A stretch of DNA of 64,000 bases from a virus. Every line of letters begins with the position of its first letter. The stretch's first letter is position 1. The stretch lies in IMG/VR virus record IMGVR_UViG_3300036399_001951, positions 62,001 through 126,000 of that record. The stretch is one strand, 5' to 3'. The translations under genes and the position numbers were made by a program. Shown in pieces: positions 44,367 through 52,158 of this stretch. The notes below the pieces were generated by a model that was not told where the DNA came from, did no database searches, and saw only the letters and a list, made by a program, of their open reading frames with translations.

Positions 44367-46151
44367 TTAGAATCCTCCAGTATCAGTATCTTTTTTACCT
44401 ACAGTTGCCAAAGATTTAACAAATTGAGCATCACCAGGTCCTTCAGTTACTTTTACTTCAGTTCCATCCTTTTTAGCAATATAAAGCTGATTCGTATCAG
44501 AGTCCCTTCTAACAATTTCCTTTTCAATTTCTAGGAATTTTCCGGTCTTTTCTCCCCTTGCCATTTCTGGAACTTTAACTATGATTTTATCTCCTTTATC
44601 TAAATCTCCAAATCCAACCTTATCTTTTCCGGCTAATCCGAATGTTATTTTTTTCATCCAATTTGCCTTTAAATCAGTTAGAGCCTTAGTATCCCAAGTA
44701 TATCTATATCTATAAAGAACTAGGCTTTTAGTTGATCCAGTAACAGTTCTTTTAGCTCTAACAAATTCAGTATCTACTATTTCTTTAGGAGCAACTCCAG
44801 CAGAATTAACTGTATATTTTAAATTTTTACCTCCAGCAAGACCTTGTTTTTTAACTTGCCATTCGATTGTAATAGCATCTGCAGTAATTCTATCTTTTAA
44901 TAATTCCCTAAGAGCGTTTTCAAATTGTTTACCTCTTCTCCAAGCTAACCACTCATTTCCAAGAGCAGTTTTTTCAGCTTTAAATGTACTGTCAGTCAAT
45001 TTTCCACCACTAGGATCTCCAGATCCATTAGATTCAGGTACATTTGCAACTCCTGGCCATGATGGGCTTGCTCCAGTTACTATTGTCATTGATGTAATTT
45101 GATCTCCTTCTTTTAGATTCTCTACAATTTTTTGAGCAACTCCTTGAATTTCTGGAAAACTAGAATCTACAGGAAACGGGCCATCTCCTTTCGCGGTCTT
45201 AGCATTCGCAAATTCAAAATCATTAAATTGTATTAATATTTCCTCACTTAGTCCCTCAACCCCTTGTGTAGTTGTAGTTGTAGTTTCAGTAGTTCCTGCC
45301 TCAACCCCTGCTTTAAAAGGAGAATAGATATAAAAAGATGACTCTGCCTTTTCAACTCCCTTTGCTTCTATTCCAAACTGAAGTATCTTATTCGCATCGA
45401 GACAGTTTTCAAGATCAACATATTGAGTACAATCTCCATTTGCAAAATTAATAATATTAAAGGTATTAACGTAGTTACATACCACCTTTGGATTATTAAC
45501 TGGAATTGTTGATTTTCCCTGTCTAGTATTTAACTCTGTTCCCCCATTTTCTATCTTTGCGCTACTACTAATCCATCCGTTTTCTCCCACGGTTGCTCCA
45601 CTGAATTGAACTTCCCCGGCGGGTACTACCTTTAGTCCAAGCTCTTGAATTCTTTTGATTGCAGATTGAGCATCATTTTTAGGATCAAGTCCGTCTATTA
45701 ATTGATCCCCAAAATATTCAATGCCGTGATATCTTCCAATTCCACCGATCATAAGTTTAAATACATCGAATAGAGCATCCATACTGCTAGACTTGCTCCA
45801 AGCTGGATTGTCAGTATATCTTCCTGACATGATATATAACGCTGGCATTGCCTGCCAACCAATTGCCTTATTCATTACCTCAACTAAGATACCATCTTCT
45901 GCTTGATCTACCCATCCCCATGCAGGTGTAACGGAACCATCGGATATATCATATATAGCATTACCCTGTTTTACAGCCGGCACTTCGCCAACTCCATTTT
46001 GTTTTGAACTATTGCTTCGTTGTTCAAATATTCTCTGAAGGCCTCTATAAGATCTGGATTCCAGAATCTGTTGAGATTTTTTAAAATTTCGACCAGCTTG
46101 CTCATAAACTTTAAACCAGCTTCCGAAAGGTAAAATTTTTGGATCTTTCAT
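44367..46151 (-). CDS. Tagged large virion protein, paralogue B
   Basis: 594 residues. The N-terminus PKILPFGSWFKVYEQAGRNF is a shared tag and is followed by SQQILESRSYRGLQRIFEQ, as in paralogue A. The shared C-terminal block is TFKAEKTALGNEWLAWRRGK. A Thr run (TTETTTTTTQG) marks a linker near residue 290. Most of the sequence is beta-rich. Function unknown. Late-type promoter upstream, bidirectional terminator downstream. Confidence 0.7.
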   Translation of the reverse strand: MKDPKILPFGSWFKVYEQAGRNFKKSQQILESRSYRGLQRIFEQRSNSSKQNGVGEVPAVKQGNAIYDISDGSVTPAWGWVDQAEDGILVEVMNKAIGWQAMPALYIMSGRYTDNPAWSKSSSMDALFDVFKLMIGGIGRYHGIEYFGDQLIDGLDPKNDAQSAIKRIQELGLKVVPAGEVQFSGATVGENGWISSSAKIENGGTELNTRQGKSTIPVNNPKVVCNYVNTFNIINFANGDCTQYVDLENCLDANKILQFGIEAKGVEKAESSFYIYSPFKAGVEAGTTETTTTTTQGVEGLSEEILIQFNDFEFANAKTAKGDGPFPVDSSFPEIQGVAQKIVENLKEGDQITSMTIVTGASPSWPGVANVPESNGSGDPSGGKLTDSTFKAEKTALGNEWLAWRRGKQFENALRELLKDRITADAITIEWQVKKQGLAGGKNLKYTVNSAGVAPKEIVDTEFVRAKRTVTGSTKSLVLYRYRYTWDTKALTDLKANWMKKITFGLAGKDKVGFGDLDKGDKIIVKVPEMARGEKTGKFLEIEKEIVRRDSDTNQLYIAKKDGTEVKVTEGPGDAQFVKSLATVGKKDTDTGGF

Positions 46152-46160
46152 TTTTAAATC

Positions 46161-46176
46161 TTTTTTATTATTTATC
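46161..46176 (-). promoter_or_regulatory. Late-type promoter
   Basis: Minus-strand GATAAATAATAAAAAA, 9 bp before the start at 46151. Confidence 0.65.
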
Positions 46177-46253
46177 TGGTCAAAAAAGAAAAATTTTTAA
46201 AAATTTATCTTATTAATTACATTTAGACCAGTTTTGCTCTACTAAATTTTATA

Positions 46254-47102
46254 TTAAACCGGTCCGGATCCCCAAAATATTTTATAGATCCACAGATCAC
46301 TGAGTTCCTTGTGTTTAGGCTCTGGTTTTAGGTGTCTGGCATCAGATTCAAAATCTTCAATCCTTGCCCCTCCACCAGGAGAAGTAATCCAGTTGAAGTT
46401 AATAAAATTATCTCCATAGGTATCGGTCTCCCATTTTACTAATTTTGCCAGTTCCTTCAATTTATTTTCCTGTGAGGTCTTTTCTTTTTCAGGAACAGCA
46501 GGGTCCTCCTTCTTTTTTTGAACATATAATTCTTTACTCGGTGGAGAAATAACTACTGCTCTGGCACCGTGATCAGTAGCCATTTGCACAAGGGTCTGAA
46601 TATTAGTTTTTACATATTCAGCAGTATGATCCCCTCCCCAAATATCATTGCTACCCCCTAAGATAGTAATGATATCATAGTAGTTAGCCCCTTTTTGAGA
46701 CAATCGGGTCCTTAAATTATCAATCATCCAGGTAGTACCTTCCCCTCCTTTAGCAACTCGATCTACGGTTACTCTAGGTTGAGATTGAGAGATATCAGCA
46801 TTTAATCTTTGGCCTGCCCACCAGCCATAGAATTTTCCGCCAGTTGTACTTGCAGTATTACTGTCCCCCACAAATAGGAGATTTAGGACCTTACCTTGGG
46901 CCAGGTTTTCCAGATTTTCTTTTCTCCCCTCGACATCCCCCTTTATAAGTTCAACAAATTTATTGAGCCCGGGTCTCTTTACTTGCCAGCCTCCACTTGG
47001 TAATTTACGATAGATTGAATCTGGCAAGGTAGGATAGGTATAGTAACCGGATCTTTTATCCTCGAATACCCGGTTCCAGTCTTGATATTTTTTAATCCAC
47101 AT
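46254..47102 (-). CDS. SGNH/GDSL hydrolase, tagged
   Basis: 282 residues. The N-terminus WIKKYQDWNRVFEDK is a shared tag. SGNH blocks are visible: I is LLFVGDSNT (nucleophile Ser, about residue 80), II has the Gly in VAKGGEG, III is ILGGSND, and V is DARHL (catalytic Asp/His). It is an esterase or deacetylase-type enzyme acting perhaps on cell-wall or surface sugars. It is co-directional with, and 11 bp after, the NlpC/P60 gene. Base composition is GC-richer than the genes upstream. Confidence 0.85.
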   Translation of the reverse strand: MWIKKYQDWNRVFEDKRSGYYTYPTLPDSIYRKLPSGGWQVKRPGLNKFVELIKGDVEGRKENLENLAQGKVLNLLFVGDSNTASTTGGKFYGWWAGQRLNADISQSQPRVTVDRVAKGGEGTTWMIDNLRTRLSQKGANYYDIITILGGSNDIWGGDHTAEYVKTNIQTLVQMATDHGARAVVISPPSKELYVQKKKEDPAVPEKEKTSQENKLKELAKLVKWETDTYGDNFINFNWITSPGGGARIEDFESDARHLKPEPKHKELSDLWIYKIFWGSGPV

Positions 47103-47113
47103 TTAACTTAATT

Positions 47114-47695
47114 TTATTTTTTATTAGGATTGGTCCATCTGCCGTAGCCTCTGATTGGTCCCCACCAGCCTTTGGCTTTTACCCCAGTCACTTCCTGAAT
47201 TCCCTTGGAACTGGAGGCATGGATCATAGTAAAGTCTCCACCTTCAACTGCAGAAACAATTCCTACGTGACCTGCACCATTGAATCCAGGATCTGATTTA
47301 AAGAACACCAGGTCCCCTGGTTTAAGATCTGTAAATTCAACCTTTACTGCCCTCTTCTCCTGACCTGGAGCATGACCTGGAAATCCACTATATAGAGCCG
47401 TATCCAGGGTACCATCGGCCTTATTAAACTGACCAGTTGACTTTAGTACCCATTTTACAAAGCCGCTACAGTCAAAGCCCGGTGAACTGTTTCCGCTTAC
47501 CACAGGATCTGTTGAAGCCTTAGGTCTTTGGCCTCCCCACTTATAGGGCACCCCAATCTGGGACTTAGCGTATTTTAGTACTAGTGATGCGGTGCTAGCC
47601 TCAGGACTGGACTCTGGAGTACTCGGATCCCCTGGGATTCCAAACAGGTCCTCTGATACCTGACCCCATCGTTGATAGTTTTTAATCCATTTCAT
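47114..47695 (-). CDS. NlpC/P60 cysteine peptidase, tagged
   Basis: 193 residues. The N-terminus KWIKNYQRWGQVSED is a shared tag. The catalytic domain (about 38-185) has QIGVPYKWGG, nucleophile Cys in FDCSGFVKW (about 75), His in GAGHVGIVS (about 145) and a third polar residue in MIHASSSKG. It cuts peptide stems of peptidoglycan. With the SGNH enzyme downstream it forms a two-gene wall-modifying unit. The tag suggests delivery inside the virion rather than action as an ordinary endolysin. Confidence 0.9.
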   Translation of the reverse strand: MKWIKNYQRWGQVSEDLFGIPGDPSTPESSPEASTASLVLKYAKSQIGVPYKWGGQRPKASTDPVVSGNSSPGFDCSGFVKWVLKSTGQFNKADGTLDTALYSGFPGHAPGQEKRAVKVEFTDLKPGDLVFFKSDPGFNGAGHVGIVSAVEGGDFTMIHASSSKGIQEVTGVKAKGWWGPIRGYGRWTNPNKK

Positions 47696-47705
47696 TTCTG
47701 AACCT

Positions 47706-47724
47706 TTATTTAGTTTATTTATCC
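47706..47724 (-). promoter_or_regulatory. Late-type promoter
   Basis: Minus-strand GGATAAATAAACTAAATAA, 11 bp before the NlpC/P60 start. Confidence 0.5.
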
Positions 47725-47805
47725 GATCCAGTCACTAATAATTAAAACCCGGGGTCAGGATCGGGTATAATATTCTGGGTCTCACCCTAAAAAAATAAAA
47801 AGAAT

Positions 47806-48237
47806 ATGGAAATAGAATCATTCGTTTTAGGTCTAATTTCGGCTGTCTTACTGGCAAGTCTAGTGAGTCTGGTCTCAGATTGGCTTAGGATTAGAAAATT
47901 AGAAAAATCACATCGGAGCCTAGAGCTCCTAATCAAGGAAGAACTGGAGAACATCTGGCGCAGGCGGGATGAAGACTGGCGCGAAACCCAAAGATGGCTG
48001 GAGGCACACAGTAAAGATGCCACTATGATCGAACGCACCCTTGGCAATCAATTGGGCGAACAATGGGCCAAAACAATACATGAACTGCAGCATCGGGACC
48101 GGGCTCTGCAGGAGCAGAAAGAACATCTTATGAAAAAGGTAGATGAAGCCTTTAGCTATACGGATTCCCGGATCGATCGTGCAATTCAACCTCTCACTCG
48201 AAAAGAAAGAGAAAAAGAAATTAATGTAGAAAAATAA
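47806..48237 (+). CDS. Membrane-anchored coiled-coil protein
   Basis: 143 residues. An N-terminal helix (FVLGLISAVLLASLVSLVS) precedes a long, strongly charged coiled coil to the end (WRRRDEDWRETQRWLEAH). This is i-spanin-like topology, or an envelope tether. No family recognised. Codon use is GC-richer than the structural genes. Confidence 0.6.
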   Translation: MEIESFVLGLISAVLLASLVSLVSDWLRIRKLEKSHRSLELLIKEELENIWRRRDEDWRETQRWLEAHSKDATMIERTLGNQLGEQWAKTIHELQHRDRALQEQKEHLMKKVDEAFSYTDSRIDRAIQPLTRKEREKEINVEK

Positions 48238-48269
48238 AGGTCCTCTAGAGGAACCCAGTGAGACCCGGA

Positions 48270-48298
48270 GGGGAGCCATTAAGGTTCCCCTTTTTTTT
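48270..48298 (+). terminator. Intrinsic terminator
   Basis: GGGGAGCC / GGTTCCCC stem (one G-U pair) followed by eight T. Confidence 0.85.
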
Positions 48299-48343
48299 AT
48301 CTTGGGCCAGGGGCCTTAATAAATAGAATAAAAATCAATTGTT

Positions 48344-48709
48344 ATGAATAGTAACGTTAAATCTGTCACGGTATATACCACGAGCGATGGTAAAAAGTGG
48401 AGAGATGAAAAGAGTGCAGTGGGTTGGGAAAGGCAAATATCTATTGAAGATAATTCTGATCTAGTAATGGAAGCCGTAGTGGAGGCAATTAAAGAATCAG
48501 CAAGTGACCAGCTGCCAGAGTCAACCTTACAGATCCTAGATGAATTAATCGACAAGGCCCCGGCAGATTATACCACTTCGCCTGGGGAAAAGATCGAGGA
48601 TCTGATGCTGAACTATATCGACCAGATGTTGGAAATCCTGAATGCCACTATTCCTAAATCAATCGAGGCATCCAAGGACCCGAGAGAAGATGGTGGCAGC
48701 GGCAAATAA
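48344..48709 (+). CDS. Hypothetical protein, DGK-W family member 1
   Basis: 121 residues. The first 30 residues (VTVYTTSDGKKWRDEKSAVG) match the start of the next protein, so they are paralogues or share a domain. The middle is helical, and the C-terminus is acidic and Gly/Ser rich. No known function. An AATAAATAGAATAAAAATC late-like box lies upstream. Confidence 0.6.
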   Translation: MNSNVKSVTVYTTSDGKKWRDEKSAVGWERQISIEDNSDLVMEAVVEAIKESASDQLPESTLQILDELIDKAPADYTTSPGEKIEDLMLNYIDQMLEILNATIPKSIEASKDPREDGGSGK

Positions 48710-48726
48710 AAATAATTGATTATAAG

Positions 48727-49026
48727 ATGGAAATAGTAAAATCAACCTATTACGTAACAACAGATGGAAAATCATGGGACGACTCTAAAGAGGCAGGGAT
48801 CTGGCAGGACGAGATCGATCTTCAAGAGGCCTATTTAAAACAGGTCGAGCCTTGGAGAGCAGTAAGAAGATTCCTACCGGTATACGGAGAGGATCTTAAA
48901 TTAAATGCAACCGAGTGGAAACAAAAGAGGGGCAATATTCCTTTTAAAACTATATTTAAAGAAATATTTGTTAATAACTATTCTACTGCAAGGGATATCC
49001 TAATTGCATATTCAAAAGAGATCTAA
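48727..49026 (+). CDS. Hypothetical protein, DGK-W family member 2
   Basis: 99 residues starting STYYVTTDGKSWDDSKEAG, parallel to the preceding gene. The rest is helical with Trp-rich spots. Same operon, 17-bp gap. Function unknown. Confidence 0.6.
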   Translation: MEIVKSTYYVTTDGKSWDDSKEAGIWQDEIDLQEAYLKQVEPWRAVRRFLPVYGEDLKLNATEWKQKRGNIPFKTIFKEIFVNNYSTARDILIAYSKEI

Positions 49027-49047
49027 CCTAAAAATTAATCTGATACG

Positions 49048-49097
49048 AAAGGGACCCAAGTGGTCCCTTTTTAGGGTCCTAAAAAAAGGGACCCTAC
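49048..49097. terminator. Double hairpin terminator between convergent genes
   Basis: AAAGGGACC / GGTCCCTTT followed by TTT, then a second stem AGGGTCC / GGGACCCT with an A-run loop. Together they can stop transcription from both directions. Confidence 0.8.
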
Positions 49098-49127
49098 CGG
49101 ACCCCTTCTACTTAATTAAGATAAAGA

Positions 49128-49298
49128 TTATTTCTTGGCAGCAATAGACCAGATAGCACCTACTAGGGTAATCACACCACCAGAGATCTCGGCCCATACA
49201 CCCTCATCAATCAAGCCTTTGGTAATTAGGATACCTCCACCAAAAGTCAAGACGTGACGTAGAATACCCATCCATTGTTCTTTAGAAAGATTTAACAT
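49128..49298 (-). CDS. Small holin-like membrane protein (Pam3-gp28 type)
   Basis: 56 residues, below common length cut-offs. It reads MLNLSKEQWMGILRHVLTFG, then GGILITKGLIDEG and a second hydrophobic segment GGVITLVGAIWSIAAKK. The pattern LRH-LT-GG-x-x-x-x-KG, then G-x-x-x-x-x-x-G-x-IWS-x-x-x-K is that of the Pam3-gp28 putative holin family, as remembered. An exact late box TATAAATA stands upstream. It is a good lysis candidate near the NlpC/P60 gene. Confidence 0.72.
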   Translation of the reverse strand: MLNLSKEQWMGILRHVLTFGGGILITKGLIDEGVWAEISGGVITLVGAIWSIAAKK

Positions 49299-49309
49299 AT
49301 CAATTGGAT

Positions 49310-49324
49310 TTTTTATTATTTATA
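49310..49324 (-). promoter_or_regulatory. Late-type promoter
   Basis: Minus-strand exact TATAAATA followed by ATAAAAA, 12 bp before the holin-like start at 49298. Confidence 0.68.
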
Positions 49325-49384
49325 CCCCCGGATTCTTCCTAGGTTTTGGCCCTGCCTGAAAAATTTTTGGGGTGCACTCCTGTA

Positions 49385-49978
49385 CTATCTGAAACGACCC
49401 CTATAGAGACGACTCTCGTTTGTTGGAGGTGTCTGCTGCTCTATCGGAGATTCAGTACCTGGTAATCCTCCTAGGATCTGGGTTCCTTCTAGATTAATTT
49501 TAACCGTGAGCTTGCCACCTTCTACGTTACCAACTAGCTGAAATACTATTTGCTTGGCGTATTGAGTTACAGCTTTTCCTGGACCAGTTATGACTCTAGG
49601 AATATTGACCATTAAATTGCTACTATTAAAAGTTATAGTACTGCAGTTGAGAGCAGAATCCCATTTTAAATTTGCAGCATCAATATCAGTAGGGTTCTTG
49701 ATTAATGACCAGTCTTTCACTGCAATTGTAGTTGCAGCCATGGATCCGCTAACCACCCGAAATCCTCCTGAAATTTTAAGCTGAAGAGTCTCAGCTTCGC
49801 CAAAACTAGTTGATTCAAGCCAGGCTGTCATTGACTTGGAATCAGCTTGATTAGCTTTTACTAGATCCTGACCCTGCTTGTCCATAAGACTGATTTCAAG
49901 ATCTTCGGGTTTTACATTAATCACAGACTCGGTCGCTTCATTTACGAACTGTCTGAAATTTTTAATAAATCTTGCCAT
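49385..49978 (-). CDS. Tagged hypothetical virion protein
   Basis: 197 residues. The N-terminus RFIKNFRQFVNEATES is a shared tag and the closest in this window to the T4 form MKTYQEFIAEA. The rest is a single beta-rich domain with no recognised family, ending in a short basic tail (ESRLYRGRFR). Confidence 0.65.
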   Translation of the reverse strand: MARFIKNFRQFVNEATESVINVKPEDLEISLMDKQGQDLVKANQADSKSMTAWLESTSFGEAETLQLKISGGFRVVSGSMAATTIAVKDWSLIKNPTDIDAANLKWDSALNCSTITFNSSNLMVNIPRVITGPGKAVTQYAKQIVFQLVGNVEGGKLTVKINLEGTQILGGLPGTESPIEQQTPPTNESRLYRGRFR

Positions 49979-49983
49979 ATCGC

Positions 49984-50002
49984 TTTTTTCTTTTATTTAT
50001 CC
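49984..50002 (-). promoter_or_regulatory. Late-type promoter
   Basis: Minus-strand GGATAAATAAAAGAAAAAA, 6 bp before the start at 49978. Confidence 0.5.
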
Positions 50003-50029
50003 CATCCAGTGGTAAATTAAAAAGAAAAA

Positions 50030-50338
50030 ATGATTAAGTTACAAGATTTCCTAGGGGATCCGGAGCTGGAGAGGAAGTACGGTCCAGAACTAGTTAAGAG
50101 AATGCAGGATCCTGCCCAGGCAGAATGGTTAATCCGGGAATACTTAATGCAGGCAGGGGACTGGATCCAGATAGAAGAGAACCCAGTACCGCATGGGATC
50201 CAGATCTCCTATACAGTAACTGAACCTAGCGGTAAATGGTACCGACTTCATTTCTTAAAGAGGAGTCAGGCAGGGGACCCTAGGCCGGAAGAACTGGAAT
50301 GGTTAAAGAGGGAAAGAGGAAGAATAGGTATCCAGTGA
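50030..50338 (+). CDS. Hypothetical protein
   Basis: 102 residues, charged, with several Trp (WLIREYLMQAGDWIQIEE) and no recognised domain. Codon use is GC-rich compared with the window average. It is the last gene before the 1.1-kb gene-free region. Confidence 0.6.
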   Translation: MIKLQDFLGDPELERKYGPELVKRMQDPAQAEWLIREYLMQAGDWIQIEENPVPHGIQISYTVTEPSGKWYRLHFLKRSQAGDPRPEELEWLKRERGRIGIQ

Positions 50339-50351
50339 TAGCCCGGGAGTA

Positions 50352-50442
50352 GATCCGTACCCGGGAAAATTTTTTTCTACCCGAGAAATCACTAGGGCCA
50401 GGATTGGGTCCAGGTAAGGATCCGTACCCGGGAAAATTTTTT
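50352..50442 (+). repeat. 24-bp direct repeat pair
   Basis: The same 24 bases, GATCCGTACCCGGG followed by four A and six T, occur at 50352-50375 and 50419-50442. Each copy contains a CCCGGG palindrome and a T-run, so each could end a hairpin. Confidence 0.85.
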
Positions 50443-50593
50443 GGCCCGTGGGATTTTCATCAGTTTCCCCCGGGCCCTTTAGTTCACAAAAATCAACCTA
50501 TCTGTCCTAATAGTCATCCTGGTACATATATAGTATAGGCCCCGGAGGGCTGTCCTGGTAGGCCCCGGGGTGACTTTTTTCACCCCTAGGCCC

Positions 50594-50659
50594 GGTGGGG
50601 CTCCATACCGGCACATATAGGTAAAAATAGGTAATAAATCTAGTAGGTGGAGCCCCACC
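50594..50659. other. Long inverted repeat
   Basis: GGTGGGGCTCC at 50594-50604 pairs exactly with GGAGCCCCACC at 50649-50659 across a 44-nt AT-rich loop. It is the first box pair of the array. Confidence 0.75.
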
Positions 50660-50889
50660 CGATACCGCTCCAGCACTTATGGTCGACTTCTCACTTCAGA
50701 CAGTGAGGGCTCAATGGCTCCGATACTACTAGCAAACAGTGGCTTTACTTCGCAAGGGAGCTTGAAGTCTTAAACCGCTCCTGGAACTTTAAGCCCAGTT
50801 TGCCACCTTTGCACGTGGTGGGAAATCTCGCTCCGCATAGGATTAAAGATTTCTAAATCTGTAAACCTTAGCAAGAAGTGGAAGTTATG

Positions 50890-51158
50890 GCTCCGCCTGG
50901 AGTGTTGACCTGCATACGCTGATATTTAGGATTTCAATTGGATCCTCGTGGATCTTCTCGCTCCTGCTTTTGCATTCACTTGCTAAGACGGGTAGACGGG
51001 AAATCTCGCTCCCGGGACTTCAGTTACCGGTTATGCGGATAGCCGGAGCGGTTCTACTTGAAAGCTATGCAAAAGCAGGCGGCTCAGTGGGAAAACTATA
51101 GGTTCTCTATGGACTACTAGAGGACTACTTTTTTCGCTCCGCCTGGAGTGTTGACCTG
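50890..51158 (+). repeat. 23-bp direct repeat pair
   Basis: The 23 bases starting GCTCCGCCTGGAGTG and ending TTGACCTG occur at 50890-50912 and again at 51136-51158 without change. Both copies include the GCTCC box. Confidence 0.88.
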
Positions 51159-51309
51159 TACAACTGCTGCCTCTTCAAACTTTAATACTATTGCAGACTA
51201 CTGTTCCCGCTCCCGTGGTCTTTTAGAACTTTAAGTCCCGGAGCGGATTTAGTAGAGGACTTAAGTAAAGTCATCGGTACTCTTGAGATTTACTGAGGAT
51301 ATAGAGTCC

Positions 51310-51340
51310 GGAGCGGGAAAGCCCTCTGGAATTCGGCTCT
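51310..51340. repeat. 31-bp boxed element
   Basis: GGAGCG at 51310 and GGCTCT at 51335, starts 25 bp apart, just before the promoter at 51383. Confidence 0.55.
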
Positions 51341-51382
51341 TAAATATATTCCATCTAATTAGTAAATCTAATCTTAATAATT

Positions 51383-51401
51383 ATTATATTTACTATATAA
51401 C
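51383..51401 (+). promoter_or_regulatory. Early-type promoter
   Basis: ATTATATTTACTATATAAC, 22 bp before the ATG at 51423. Core TATATTTA followed by TATAAC, as before most genes from here to the window end. Confidence 0.65.
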
Positions 51402-51422
51402 AATAACTTAAAACTTAAAGAG

Positions 51423-51563
51423 ATGAGAACGGTATTAATTGGTATGGCAGGTATAATAATTACTACTTTTGGAATGTGTTCGCAAATACATGTAATAACA
51501 GTAATTGGTTTATTATATATTGGAGCCGCCACCTACTGGATAGCTAAAAATACAATTAAATGA
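51423..51563 (+). CDS. Small two-helix membrane protein
   Basis: 46 residues almost entirely hydrophobic: VLIGMAGIIITTFGMCS and VITVIGLLYIGAATYWIA, then a basic end. The stop overlaps the next ATG (ATGA). It begins directly after an early-type promoter, so it is probably real despite its length. Function unknown. Confidence 0.6.
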   Translation: MRTVLIGMAGIIITTFGMCSQIHVITVIGLLYIGAATYWIAKNTIK

Positions 51564-51853
51564 AAAAGTCTAAATTATTAATTATTATTGCTGGATGGGA
51601 GGCCCTAGTTGGGGGCTTCCTAATTAATAAATCTTTTATCCTAGCTGGGATACTGGTTTTAGGTATTGCCCTTCAACGGGTCCTAAATGCTGTTGAGCCA
51701 GAATACAGTTGGGCAAGCGCAGCTAGCGGACTTGGGATCCGATTTGGAATACTGGTTTGGTTACCATGGAGCGGGTTGGAATCCTACCTTATGCTGCTTG
51801 TACTATTGGAGTCCGCCATTTGGATTCCTCCTCTTTGGAAACTATTAAAATAA
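51560..51853 (+). CDS. Polytopic membrane protein
   Basis: 97 residues with three or four hydrophobic segments (LLIIIAGWEALVGGFLI, FILAGILVLGIALQRVL, IRFGILVWLPWSGL, LMLLVLLESAIWI). Coupled to the 46-residue membrane protein by ATGA. No family. Possibly an early envelope-modifying pair. Confidence 0.6.
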   Translation: MKKSKLLIIIAGWEALVGGFLINKSFILAGILVLGIALQRVLNAVEPEYSWASAASGLGIRFGILVWLPWSGLESYLMLLVLLESAIWIPPLWKLLK

Positions 51854-51871
51854 GAACCAGTATAAGAAGGT

Positions 51872-52087
51872 ATGGCACTAGATGATAACGCAAAACGAGA
51901 ATTTATTGAAGGTATGGTGGAAGATTTTAAACTTCAATTGGAAGGTAATAAGATCGATCCTAAAGTATTAGCAGGTCAGGTCAAGTGGGCCTCCGGTCTC
52001 TGTAATCGCATTATAACATTGATTCAAAATGGAGAAGTTACCTTTAACCTTGACGGAACGGGCACACAAACCAAGAAGGTCAAATAA
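51872..52087 (+). CDS. Small hypothetical protein
   Basis: 71 residues, mainly one helix (NAKREFIEGMVEDFKLQLEG) with a basic C-terminus. Third gene of an early unit that ends at a terminator. Function unknown. Confidence 0.6.
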   Translation: MALDDNAKREFIEGMVEDFKLQLEGNKIDPKVLAGQVKWASGLCNRIITLIQNGEVTFNLDGTGTQTKKVK

Positions 52088-52116
52088 GTTTCCCCCCAAC
52101 TGTTTGACCGAAAAAA

Positions 52117-52138
52117 AGCCAGCGAAAGCTGGCTTTTC
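52117..52138 (+). terminator. Intrinsic terminator
   Basis: AGCCAGC-GAAA-GCTGGCT with a GNRA-type tetraloop and TTTTC tail, between convergent genes. Confidence 0.88.
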
Positions 52139-52158
52139 TATTTTATAGATTTTAAGAT

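Larger units (their letters stand above)
50339..51422. other. Gene-free GC-rich structured region with GGAGCG/CGCTCC boxes
   Basis: About 1.08 kb with no convincing ORF on either strand. The first third has CCCGGG-rich hairpins, a 24-bp direct repeat and a 7-bp hairpin GGGGTGA / TCACCCC. From about 50594 onward the hexamer CGCTCC, its complement GGAGCG, or the one-base variants GGCTCC and GGAGCT occur about every 30-90 bp, roughly 13 times. A 23-bp direct repeat and several 9-11 bp inverted repeats connect distant parts. The end holds an early-type promoter. Candidates are a structured noncoding RNA, a replication or packaging site, or a degraded array of the boxed elements. Confidence 0.7.

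Noticed and set aside
47929-48279. 116-codon minus-strand frame over the coiled-coil membrane gene
   Set aside because: Overlaps a better plus-strand gene entirely and reads through its terminator.
50479-50676. 65-codon minus-strand frame in the gene-free region
   Set aside because: Sits on strong hairpins with no promoter or domain; Pro/Thr/Arg composition follows the GC-rich repeats.
50339-51422. CRISPR array
   Set aside because: Repeated boxes are only six bases, spacing is irregular, and no unit of repeat plus unique spacer recurs.
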